The notes under the pieces were generated by a model that saw nothing but the letters and a program-made list of their open reading frames with translations, made no database searches and was not told where the DNA came from. The position numbers were made by a program, and so were the translations under genes. From Oscillospiraceae bacterium (GTDB lineage: Bacteria; Bacillota; Clostridia; WRCU01), in contig WRCU01000124.1 in NCBI GenBank assembly GCA_009783805.1, positions 1 to 5,561 of the forward strand: DNA of 5,561 nt, written 5' to 3'. Shown in pieces: positions 1 through 5,561 of the stretch (within the stretch, counting starts at the first letter, position 1; every line of letters starts with the position of its first letter).

Positions 1-6
1 AAGGCC

Positions 7-1281
7 ATGTTCAAGTCAAGCACGACGGGGTTCGGGGAGCTGCGGGAATACATAGAGCACCTGCCCGTGATAGAGACGCACGAGCACTACACCAAGTACG
101 TCGAGGCCAAGGACGCGCTGGAGTTCATCAAGGGCAACTACTACCACGCGGACTACATATCGGCCGGCGGCGAGGAAGGCCACACGAAGGGCGAAACCCT
201 GAAGGACAGGTACGAGCGCTTCCTCAGGACTTATAAGAAGTCGGACAAGACGGCCTACGCGCGCGGCATGCAGGAAGGCCTGCGCATATGCTGGGGGGTG
301 GACGACGTCGGCACGTTCGAGGGGTTCAAGGCCTTCGAGGAGAAGTTCAAGGGCCGCGACGCCTCCGTATACGACAGGTTCATGGAAAGCTCGAACATAA
401 GGGCGAAGGTGGTCGACCAGTTCGACATGAGGCAGTACTTCGGCGACAAGCCGCCCGAGTATTCCAAGTACACGAGGTTCGCGTTCTCGCTGCCCTCGTT
501 CCACAACATACACGCCAAGGGCGACGTGCTGAACCTGCAGCGCTTCCTCGACAGGCCGATAAAGAGCCTGGACGACTACGTCGAGGCCTTCGACGCGTAC
601 CTGGCCAAGAGCGTCGAGTTCGGGGTCGTCTGCATGAAGGACCAGACCGCGTACAGGCGCGCGATCGCATACGGCTACCCCGCGAAGGCCGAGGCGGAGA
701 GGGCCTTCAACGACCTCATGTTCAACCCCAGGGACATATTCGGGGACGACAGGGTGCGGGCCCTGGACGACTGGCTCTTCCACCACGCGATGCGCAAGGC
801 AGCGGGGCACGGGCTGCCCGTCCAGCTGCATACCGGGCACATGGCGGGGGTCAGGAACGACATCGTCAAGACCAACGCGTCCCACCTGATACCGACGCTG
901 GAGCTCCACCAGGACGTGATGTTCGACCTCTTCCACGGCAATTGGCCCTACATGGACGAATACCTGTTCATAGGCAAGAACTACCCCAACGCCTACCTGA
1001 ACCTGTGCTGGGCCCAGCAGATAGACCCGCTGTACTGCATCGAGCTCATGAAGAGGGCCGTGATGACCGTTCCGCACAGCAAGGTCTTCGCCTTCGGCGG
1101 CGACACGGGCGCCATCGAGTGGGTGGTCGGGTACCTGTCCATAACGAAGGACAACGTCGCCATAGCGCTCTCCGAGCTGGCCGACAGCGGCTGGCTCAGC
1201 ATGGATGAGGCCAAGGAGCTGGCCAAGGACTGGTTCTTCGACAACCCCAATGAGTTCTTCAAGCTGGGGCTAGAGGGATGA
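7..1281 (+). CDS. Amidohydrolase-superfamily protein, uronate-isomerase-like
   Basis: This 424-residue cytoplasmic protein reads as a metal-dependent TIM-barrel enzyme of the amidohydrolase superfamily. Seen in the sequence: an HxH motif near the N-terminus (IETHEHY, H25 and H27), a lysine in MKDQTAYRR (K211), a histidine pair in QLHTGH (H275, H278), another histidine in LFHGNWPY (H310), and an aspartate in FAFGGDTGAIEW (D366). Their order matches the metal ligands expected on barrel strands 1, 5, 6 and 8 of this superfamily. The layout resembles the amidohydrolase_2 and glucuronate isomerase branch, so a hydrolase, decarboxylase or sugar-acid isomerase reaction is possible; the substrate cannot be read from the sequence. 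There is no signal peptide. The ATG at 7 puts the HxH motif at the usual distance from the start, but the frame is open to the window edge and the ribosome binding site lies outside, so a slightly earlier start is possible. It is followed by a URO-D family gene after 101 bases. Confidence 0.85.
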   Translation: MFKSSTTGFGELREYIEHLPVIETHEHYTKYVEAKDALEFIKGNYYHADYISAGGEEGHTKGETLKDRYERFLRTYKKSDKTAYARGMQEGLRICWGVDDVGTFEGFKAFEEKFKGRDASVYDRFMESSNIRAKVVDQFDMRQYFGDKPPEYSKYTRFAFSLPSFHNIHAKGDVLNLQRFLDRPIKSLDDYVEAFDAYLAKSVEFGVVCMKDQTAYRRAIAYGYPAKAEAERAFNDLMFNPRDIFGDDRVRALDDWLFHHAMRKAAGHGLPVQLHTGHMAGVRNDIVKTNASHLIPTLELHQDVMFDLFHGNWPYMDEYLFIGKNYPNAYLNLCWAQQIDPLYCIELMKRAVMTVPHSKVFAFGGDTGAIEWVVGYLSITKDNVAIALSELADSGWLSMDEAKELAKDWFFDNPNEFFKLGLEG

Positions 1282-1382
1282 GTTAAGGTTCGGGCCAAAG
1301 GGGCGGGACGGACGCCGGCCTAGGCAAGGCCGTGATCAGGAAAGCATGACGGGGATAATAATCCAGGGAGCGGGGTGGCGCG

Positions 1383-2315
1383 ATGCCGGACGGAGGCGGG
1401 GTAAGCCCGAGGGATAGGGTCTTAAGGGCGCTTAGGCACGAGGATCAGGATTTTTTGCCGTTCACCGTGCCCATGAACAAGGGCGCGTTCGATAAGGCGG
1501 CGGAATTCTACGGGGACCCCGACTTCATGGGGAAGGTGAGCCGGTTCATCGCCGCCACCGGGGTGGCCTGCAGGCTGCCCGACGCGCGCATCACGAAGGA
1601 GGGGTTCGGCTCCCGGGAGCTGTTCCACAAGGATTCGCCGGAACGCTACGCGCACCTCGCGGGATTCGCCGAGGCTAACAAGGGCATGTTCACCATAGTG
1701 AGCGGGCCCTCGTACTTCGAGACGCTGTGGGGCATGTACGGCATGGAGAACCTCATGGCCGACATGGCCTCGGACGAGGCCTTCGTGTTCAGGATGATGG
1801 ACCGCATACACGAATACTTCATGGCGACCATTAAGGGGATCGTCGGGCACGGCGTGGACTGCGTGCACGTGAACGACGACTACGGCATGCAGCAGGGGCT
1901 CATCATGGGCGTCAAGTATTGGCGCAAGTATTTCAAGCCTTACTTGAAAGAGGCCGTGGCGGCCATAAAGGCCGGCGGGAAGTACGCGCAGCTGCACAGC
2001 TGCGGCGACCTGACGGAGATTATGCCGGACATCGTCGATATGGGCTTCGACATCCTGAACCCGTTCCAGGTCGAGGCCATGGACGCGGCGGCGATGAAGA
2101 GGGAGTACGGCCGCCACATCACGTTCAGCGGCGGGGTCAGCGAGCAGGTGGTCATCGCCCAGGGCACGCCTGACGAGGTCGAGGCGGAGATAATGCACAG
2201 GATAGGGCAGCTGGGCGCCGGCGGGGGGTACATATTGGGGCCCTCGCAGAACGTGACCGACGACGTGCCGGCCGAGAACATAGACAGGATGATCAAGGTG
2301 TTCGAGAGGCAGTGA
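1383..2315 (+). CDS. Uroporphyrinogen decarboxylase (URO-D) family protein, not HemE
   Basis: This 310-residue protein belongs to the URO-D/methyltransferase fold family. It opens with the usual family start (SPRDRVLRALRHEDQDFLPF) and has the core motif HSCGD at residues 205-209. Near the C-terminus it has the stretches FSGGVSEQ, GGGYILGPSQNV and DDVPAENI. The arginine-rich N-terminal signature of true HemE is absent, so haem synthesis is unlikely. Relatives MtaA and MtbA move methyl groups from corrinoid proteins to coenzyme M using zinc held by a His-x-Cys pair and a later cysteine. Here H205 and C207 are present, but there is no cysteine after C207, and the position expected to carry it reads GPSQ. 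It is therefore best called a URO-D family protein of unknown substrate, perhaps a methyltransferase or demethylase. The ATG at 1383 fits the family N-terminus. The upstream region is G-rich (GGGAG at 1366-1370, GGGGTGG at 1372-1378) without a clean Shine-Dalgarno at ideal spacing. Confidence 0.85.
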   Translation: MPDGGGVSPRDRVLRALRHEDQDFLPFTVPMNKGAFDKAAEFYGDPDFMGKVSRFIAATGVACRLPDARITKEGFGSRELFHKDSPERYAHLAGFAEANKGMFTIVSGPSYFETLWGMYGMENLMADMASDEAFVFRMMDRIHEYFMATIKGIVGHGVDCVHVNDDYGMQQGLIMGVKYWRKYFKPYLKEAVAAIKAGGKYAQLHSCGDLTEIMPDIVDMGFDILNPFQVEAMDAAAMKREYGRHITFSGGVSEQVVIAQGTPDEVEAEIMHRIGQLGAGGGYILGPSQNVTDDVPAENIDRMIKVFERQ

Positions 2316-2338
2316 CGGATGGCCGGCCATGGATCGCA

Positions 2339-2372
2339 AAGGGCGCTCAGGCCCCGTCGGGCGGGCGCCCTT
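2339..2372 (+). terminator. GC-rich nested hairpin, possible weak terminator
   Basis: An 8-bp perfect inverted repeat (AAGGGCGC at 2339-2346, GCGCCCTT at 2365-2372) encloses a smaller GCCC/GGGC hairpin (2351-2354 with 2359-2362). It lies 23 bases after the URO-D stop codon and 44 bases before ddh. The right arm ends in only two T residues, so it lacks the T-run of a classical intrinsic terminator. It may end transcription weakly, protect mRNA ends, or be chance in very GC-rich DNA. The rest of the gap up to ddh shows no convincing promoter. Confidence 0.35.
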
Positions 2373-2416
2373 GCGCGTCGATAAACGGTGAATAGGCGGC
2401 TTCGGGGGGGGCGGGC

Positions 2417-3385
2417 ATGGGCATAAGGATAGGGATCGTCGGCTACGGGAACATAGGCAAGGGCGTCGAGAAGGCAGTGAGGCGGAGCCCGGACATGGAG
2501 CTTGCCGCCGTCCTGACGAGGCGCGACCCGAGGGACGTCGTGACCGCCGCGCCCGTGGCGGTTTATCCGCTGCGCGAGGCGGAGGGCCTGATCGGGAAGG
2601 TCGACGTCATGGCCCTATGCGGCGGGTCCGCCAAGGACCTGCCCGAGCAGGGACCGGCGATGGCCGCGATGTTCTGCACGGTGGACAGCTACGACAACCA
2701 CACGGAGATGATGGGCTACCTCGGGTCCATGAGGAAGGCGGTGAAGTCCACCACGTCCGTCATAGCGGCCGGGTGGGACCCCGGCCTGTTCTCCCTCATG
2801 CGCGCGCTCTCGGGCGCGGTGCTGCCCAGCGGCGAGGACTACACCTTCTGGGGGTACGGCGTCTCGCAGGGCCACTCGGAGGCCATCAGGGGGATCGAGG
2901 GCGTGGCCGGCGCCGTGCAGTACACGGTCCCGTCGGAGGAGGCCGTGGCGCTGGCGATGGGGGGGACGAACCCCAGGCTCTCGGCGGCGCAGAGGCATAC
3001 GAGGCTGTGCTATGTCTCCCTCAGGGAGGGCGCGGACCCCGCGAGGGTCGAGCGGGAGATCAAGGGCATGCCGCACTACTTCTCCGGCTATGAGACGACC
3101 GTGAGGTTCGTCTCGGACGAGACGCTGAGGGCGGAGCACGGGGGCATCCCGCACGCGGGCCAGTCCATAAGGAGCGGCGACACGGGCGGCAACAGGCACT
3201 TGATGAACCTGTCCCTAAAAATGGACAGCAACCCCGAGTTCACCGCCAGCGTAATCGTGGCCTACGCCCGGGCGGCGGCCCGCATGTGCCGGGAGGGCAT
3301 CCTCGGCGTCAAGACCGTCCTGGACGTCCCCATATCGTACTTGTCGCCGAAGGACCCCGACGGCCTCGTCCGGGAGATATTGTGA
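2417..3385 (+). CDS. ddh: Meso-diaminopimelate D-dehydrogenase
   Basis: Ddh catalyses the NADP-dependent, reversible amination of L-2-amino-6-oxopimelate (tetrahydrodipicolinate form) to meso-diaminopimelate (EC 1.4.1.16). This one-step route supplies lysine and the peptidoglycan cross-link residue. At 322 residues it matches the family length of about 320. Seen in the sequence: an N-terminal Rossmann motif GYGNIG (9-14), CTVDSYDNH (87-95), GWDPGLFS (119-126), YTFWGYGVSQGHSEA (142-156), VQYTVPSEEA, MPHYFSGYE, SGDTGGNRH (253-261) and NPEFTAS (272-278). These are the conserved blocks of the Corynebacterium-type enzyme, including the dinucleotide loop and the substrate-pocket aromatics. The start gives the standard short lead (MGIRIGIVG) into the Rossmann strand. 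It is preceded by a run of G residues (2404-2411) rather than a textbook Shine-Dalgarno. No other lysine-pathway gene is visible. It is the last GC-rich gene before base composition falls sharply. Confidence 0.96.
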   Translation: MGIRIGIVGYGNIGKGVEKAVRRSPDMELAAVLTRRDPRDVVTAAPVAVYPLREAEGLIGKVDVMALCGGSAKDLPEQGPAMAAMFCTVDSYDNHTEMMGYLGSMRKAVKSTTSVIAAGWDPGLFSLMRALSGAVLPSGEDYTFWGYGVSQGHSEAIRGIEGVAGAVQYTVPSEEAVALAMGGTNPRLSAAQRHTRLCYVSLREGADPARVEREIKGMPHYFSGYETTVRFVSDETLRAEHGGIPHAGQSIRSGDTGGNRHLMNLSLKMDSNPEFTASVIVAYARAAARMCREGILGVKTVLDVPISYLSPKDPDGLVREIL

Positions 3386-3420
3386 TCGAAAAAATAAATA
3401 ATGTAAATAGGATAAATTAT

Positions 3421-3451
3421 TCTACATAAATGTAATATGTATATATATAAT
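3421..3451 (+). promoter_or_regulatory. Candidate promoter for the small secreted protein gene
   Basis: A perfect TATAAT -10 hexamer lies at 3446-3451. The best -35 match, TCTACA at 3421-3426, agrees with TTGACA at four of six bases, but the 19-base spacer is longer than the usual 17. Transcription would start near 3457-3459, just ahead of the hairpin at 3464-3507, so the mRNA would begin almost directly with that structure. Because the surroundings are nearly all A and T, -10-like words also arise by chance; the support is position and coherence with the hairpin rather than a strong -35 box. Confidence 0.4.
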
Positions 3452-3463
3452 ATTTATATTAAT

Positions 3464-3507
3464 TGCTTCCGATAAATATAGTGAAACACACTATGTTAAA
3501 GGAAGCA
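3464..3507 (+). promoter_or_regulatory. Two-tier leader hairpin covering the Shine-Dalgarno sequence
   Basis: The outer stem is a perfect 7-bp pairing of TGCTTCC (3464-3470) with GGAAGCA (3501-3507). The inner stem pairs AATATAGTG (3475-3483) with CACTATGTT (3489-3497) over nine positions, one of them a T-G wobble, and closes on the five-base loop AAACA. Only a small internal loop (GATA opposite AAA) separates the two stems. The right outer arm contains most of the ribosome binding site AAAGGAAG (3498-3505), which sits seven bases before the ATG at 3513. When folded, the RNA would hide that site; opening it would permit translation. As DNA, the inner palindrome could instead be an operator for a repressor. 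It is not a terminator, as no T-run follows. Confidence 0.6.
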
Positions 3508-3512
3508 TCGAA

Positions 3513-3860
3513 ATGAAAAAGTTATTTTTATTGTTACTGGTTTTTACTTTATCAATGATGTCTGTTTTGCCGGTTATTGCTGACCCAATCGAAGAGCATG
3601 AAGATGAAGCTGTACGGGTACGATGTCCTATATGTAATAATGGTTGGGTTGAATTAAAATGCACAGGAGTACATATAGGCACAAACACAAAAAGTTGTAA
3701 TAAAAACTTTGGCGCTTGTACGGTAACAGTCACTATTTATAGTCATGGCGGATTTTGCGATGCTGGTCAAATGCATTCCGTTGGTGGGAGTCATGAACAT
3801 ACGGAATACCATACGAATTCGAATTGCTATCCTGTGCAAGGAGTATGCAATTATTATTAA
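3513..3860 (+). CDS. Small secreted cysteine- and histidine-rich protein, unknown function
   Basis: This 115-residue protein has a classical Sec signal peptide: a KK start, a hydrophobic core at about residues 4-19, and a V-I-A cleavage site after A23. The predicted mature part is about 92 residues with eight cysteines (38, 41, 50, 62, 69, 82, 105, 112) and seven histidines (29, 54, 78, 88, 94, 96, 100). The CPIC pair at 38-41 resembles half of a zinc ribbon, and GGSHEHTEYH at 91-100 is a histidine cluster. The even cysteine count allows four disulfides, or metal binding by Cys and His; the sequence does not decide between them. No family is recognised. The start is well supported by AAAGGAAG seven bases upstream and by the signal peptide. 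At about 37% G+C it differs strongly from ddh and gatB. It has its own candidate promoter, a leader hairpin and a downstream terminator, so it may be a single-gene transcription unit. Confidence 0.75.
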   Translation: MKKLFLLLLVFTLSMMSVLPVIADPIEEHEDEAVRVRCPICNNGWVELKCTGVHIGTNTKSCNKNFGACTVTVTIYSHGGFCDAGQMHSVGGSHEHTEYHTNSNCYPVQGVCNYY

Positions 3861-3865
3861 TTAAT

Positions 3866-3900
3866 AAACGAAGCGGAGCCAATAAGGCTCCGCTTCATTT
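3866..3900 (+). terminator. Strong hairpin terminator, possibly bidirectional
   Basis: A perfect 11-bp stem, GAAGCGGAGCC (3870-3880) with GGCTCCGCTTC (3886-3896), closes on the loop AATAA. AAA upstream and TTT downstream can extend the stem across one mismatch. The T-tract after it is short (ATTTAT). In the opposite direction the hairpin is followed by a long T/A-rich stretch, so it may stop transcripts from both sides. It begins 9 bases after the stop codon of the small secreted protein gene and ends 15 bases before the next ATG, so it could also attenuate read-through into the lipoprotein gene. Confidence 0.8.
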
Positions 3901-3911
3901 ATGAGGTAATT

Positions 3912-5342
3912 ATGAAAAGAACCATATATATCATTATAATATCGGTACTTTTATCGGCATGCGTCGAAATAATGAACGATGACGGTATGAACGGCCATTT
4001 AATCAATATGATCGGCGACCCGGACAACGTCGGCAAGTATGTGCGGCTATACAGCCATAATTATTACAATGTATATAACCATGATTTTTTATACGACATG
4101 CATTTTAATAAACGAGCTTCAAAGGACTCATGGGATGAGTTCACCAGCCTGTCGGGGATTGCCGTGCATGAGGTCGCCGACGCGGATCTGCTCAAACCAT
4201 GGATAGACCCATATAACAAGCATCTGAGCACTATCGGCAAGCGCGCCCAAATCCTATCCGGGATGGCGCCCGACGTGGCGTTGGTCCCGAGCTGGGAGAT
4301 GGGTTTTTTGGCGCGCAATGGGCTTATAATCCCTCTGACGGAGTATCAAGGTTTGATGAACGACTATATAGTCCCCTTTCAGATAGGCGAGGATACGTAT
4401 GGATTCATGGAGCCGACCTATCCGAGGACGGCCATATGGTATGACAGAGGTATGGTTTCCAAGATGGGGGTCAATGACCCGATTGATTTGCATATGGTCG
4501 GCGGATGGGATTGGGACGCTTTCCTAGGATTATTATTAACGATCAAGGATGACCCCAGTTATGCGGATTATGACCCGATGTGGGGTGGGATCCAACATGA
4601 GACGGCCTTCATGGCGGCGAACGGGGTCGAATTCGTGAGTTTGGGACCGGACGGCAGGTACGCATATACGGTGGATTATCGGTTCGATAGTACGTATAGG
4701 TTCTTGGTGGACCTGACGGAGAGACATGGGGTCCTTAAAGGGGTATATGTCGGCGGGAGCATGGCGTATGACGTATCCATGGACCCTAAGGCCGTATGGT
4801 ACTTCACGGAAAAAGTCTTCAATGACGCCTACATGAACGCGCAAGGGTTCTCCGGTGGGGAGGTCTTTATGATACTCGAGCAGACAGGAGAGATCTTTCA
4901 TAACAATATTAAAGCTAAAAATGAGATCAATGGGATAGACCTCGCGTTCATATGCGCCCCTGATGGGCCGGACGCCGCGGGCTCGCGCAAGGCCGGGGGG
5001 TGGAAGGGCCACTACGGCGATGAGCTTTGCTACGTCATCATATCGGGTTGCGGATATCCGGGCGCAGCCGCCGCATACATAGGATGGGCCCTTTCCGATG
5101 GGGAAGACCATGAAAGACGCAGGAAAAATGTCACGGACATGGTTTACGGCGGTTCGGACGAGCTGTATCGGCTAGGATTGGGATGGGCCGCCGACGGCGG
5201 GTACATGAACTTGGTCTGGAGCTTCGGCGAGGCGTTCGCCTCGGCCTTTAAGGACCATCTGCCCGAAGCCGCAAGCGCCGAGGCCGTGAGCGACTGCCAG
5301 GGGGCGCTCGACGCCTACGTCAACGCGTTCCTGTTCGATTGA
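3912..5342 (+). CDS. Lipoprotein resembling ABC-transporter solute-binding proteins
   Basis: This 476-residue protein begins with a lipoprotein signal peptide: KR, a hydrophobic run, then the lipobox LSAC with lipidated C17. It should be anchored on the outer face of the cytoplasmic membrane. The body resembles family-1 sugar-type binding proteins. MAPDVALVPSWEMGFLARNG (118-137) matches the usual stretch following the first substrate-facing loop. RTAIWYDRGMVSKMGV (172-187) matches the hinge region where the family often reads as a tyrosine-asparagine pair, and WDWDAFLGLL (199-208) matches the TW-E-F segment. Similarity is distant and residues 20-75 are unusual, so the ligand is unknown. No permease or ATPase gene is in the window, which makes it an orphan component, or a sensor or scavenging lipoprotein. 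A GAGGT ribosome site (3903-3907) lies four bases from the ATG. No separate promoter is evident, and a terminator lies just upstream. G+C rises from about 27% at the start to about 65% at the end. Confidence 0.75.
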   Translation: MKRTIYIIIISVLLSACVEIMNDDGMNGHLINMIGDPDNVGKYVRLYSHNYYNVYNHDFLYDMHFNKRASKDSWDEFTSLSGIAVHEVADADLLKPWIDPYNKHLSTIGKRAQILSGMAPDVALVPSWEMGFLARNGLIIPLTEYQGLMNDYIVPFQIGEDTYGFMEPTYPRTAIWYDRGMVSKMGVNDPIDLHMVGGWDWDAFLGLLLTIKDDPSYADYDPMWGGIQHETAFMAANGVEFVSLGPDGRYAYTVDYRFDSTYRFLVDLTERHGVLKGVYVGGSMAYDVSMDPKAVWYFTEKVFNDAYMNAQGFSGGEVFMILEQTGEIFHNNIKAKNEINGIDLAFICAPDGPDAAGSRKAGGWKGHYGDELCYVIISGCGYPGAAAAYIGWALSDGEDHERRRKNVTDMVYGGSDELYRLGLGWAADGGYMNLVWSFGEAFASAFKDHLPEAASAEAVSDCQGALDAYVNAFLFD

Positions 5343-5367
5343 CCGAGCGTCCCATAGCCGCCCGGGC

Positions 5368-5561
5368 TTAGCCTAGGGCGTCCTTGAGGGCCTTCGAAAC
5401 GGAGCCGGGGTCGGCCTTCCCGCCCAGGGCCCGCATGGCCTGGCCCATCAAGAACCCGAGCGCCTTCCCGTTACCGCCCCTATACTCGGCCACTGACCTG
5501 GGATTGGCCGCCAAGGCCTCCCTGACGGCCGACCCCACCGCCCCCGCGTCGCTCACCATTG
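5368..5561 (-). CDS. gatB: GatB, Asp/Glu-tRNA amidotransferase subunit B, C-terminal end (partial)
   Basis: The last roughly 64 codons of gatB read leftward from the window edge to a TAA stop at 5368-5370. The visible part is the C-terminal helical (GatB/YqeY-type) tail that contacts tRNA. It shows AANPRSVAEYRGG, then KALGFLMGQAMRA, then GKADPGSVSKALKDAL, the standard GatB ending. With GatA and GatC, GatB converts Glu-tRNA(Gln) and/or Asp-tRNA(Asn) to the correct amidated form. The catalytic part lies beyond the window. The methionine codon at 5557-5559 is internal, not the true start. The gene is GC-rich and converges on the lipoprotein gene with only 25 bases between stop codons. No clear intrinsic terminator is visible in that gap. 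Confidence 0.92.
   Translation of the reverse strand, partial: MVSDAGAVGSAVREALAANPRSVAEYRGGNGKALGFLMGQAMRALGGKADPGSVSKALKDALG

Larger units (their letters stand above)
3386..4140. other. Low-GC island starting immediately after ddh
   Basis: The 95 bases at 3386-3480 contain only 14 G or C (about 15%), directly after a gene whose sampled lines run about 63-75% G+C. The small gene at 3513-3860 is about 37% G+C, and the first part of the following lipoprotein gene is about 27-45% by line. The left edge coincides with the ddh stop codon. The right edge is diffuse and lies inside the lipoprotein gene, so the end coordinate given is nominal. No transposase, integrase, tRNA, or matching terminal repeat was seen at either edge. 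The pattern suggests horizontal acquisition, but the mechanism is not visible. Confidence 0.65.

Noticed and set aside
16..1077. Long open frame on the minus strand opposite the amidohydrolase gene (353 codons), and similar ones opposite the other GC-rich genes.
   Set aside because: High G+C suppresses stop codons in antisense frames; the translations are low-complexity (V, L, R, H rich) with no recognisable motifs, whereas the plus-strand proteins have clear family motifs.
1316..1332. Six-bp hairpin (CGGCCT, loop AGGCA, AGGCCG) between the first two genes, as a terminator.
   Set aside because: Short stem, no T-run, and such repeats are common in GC-rich DNA.
1282..2416. The two gaps 1282-1382 and 2316-2416 are both exactly 101 bases, suggesting a repeated intergenic element.
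   Set aside because: The two sequences do not resemble each other on reading, so the equal length looks coincidental.
3433..3461. AT-only inverted repeat (TAATAT at 3433-3438, ATATTA at 3456-3461) as an operator or attachment site.
   Set aside because: In DNA of about 15% G+C such pairings are expected by chance.
3493..3516. A seven-codon reading frame (MLKEASK) whose stop overlaps the start of the small secreted protein gene, suggesting a leader peptide.
   Set aside because: It has no ribosome binding site of its own, its ATG lies in the hairpin arm, and its last codons are simply the next gene's ribosome site region; chance is likely.
5356..5368. Small AGCC/GGCT stem and the 8-base palindrome GCCCGGGC (5360-5367) in the convergent gap, as a gatB terminator.
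   Set aside because: Only four base pairs in the stem, no T-run on either strand; not distinguishable from GC-rich background.

Overview
This 5,561-base window looks like bacterial chromosome. It carries five genes reading rightward and the tail of a sixth reading leftward. The genes at both ends are GC-rich (sampled stretches about 63-75% G+C) yet use many ATA isoleucine and AGG arginine codons. Meso-diaminopimelate dehydrogenase (ddh) and the GatB subunit of the tRNA-dependent amidotransferase indicate a bacterium that makes meso-diaminopimelate by the dehydrogenase route and charges Asn-tRNA and/or Gln-tRNA indirectly. A methyltransferase-like URO-D family protein and an orphan sugar-type binding lipoprotein would suit an anaerobic fermenter, but that is inference and no genus can be named.

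Layout. 7-1281 is an amidohydrolase-superfamily protein resembling uronate isomerases. 1383-2315 is a uroporphyrinogen-decarboxylase-family protein that is neither a typical HemE nor a complete zinc-type corrinoid methyltransferase. 2417-3385 is ddh. These three lie on one strand with about 100-base gaps and may be loosely co-transcribed. Their products do not form one obvious pathway.

Base composition drops abruptly right after the ddh stop codon: 3386-3480 is only about 15% G+C. This low-GC stretch holds a candidate promoter, a striking two-tier hairpin (3464-3507) that covers the Shine-Dalgarno sequence, and a small secreted cysteine/histidine-rich protein (3513-3860, about 37% G+C). A strong 11-bp hairpin terminator (3870-3896) follows. 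A lipoprotein resembling ABC-transporter solute-binding proteins comes next (3912-5342); its G+C climbs from under 30% at the 5' end to about 65% at the 3' end. The window closes with the 3' end of gatB on the minus strand (5368 to beyond 5561), convergent with the lipoprotein gene.

The most interesting part is the low-GC island between ddh and gatB. It looks like acquired accessory DNA carrying two exported proteins, the first with a 5' leader that could hide its own ribosome binding site. No tRNA, rRNA, CRISPR array, transposase or integrase is visible.
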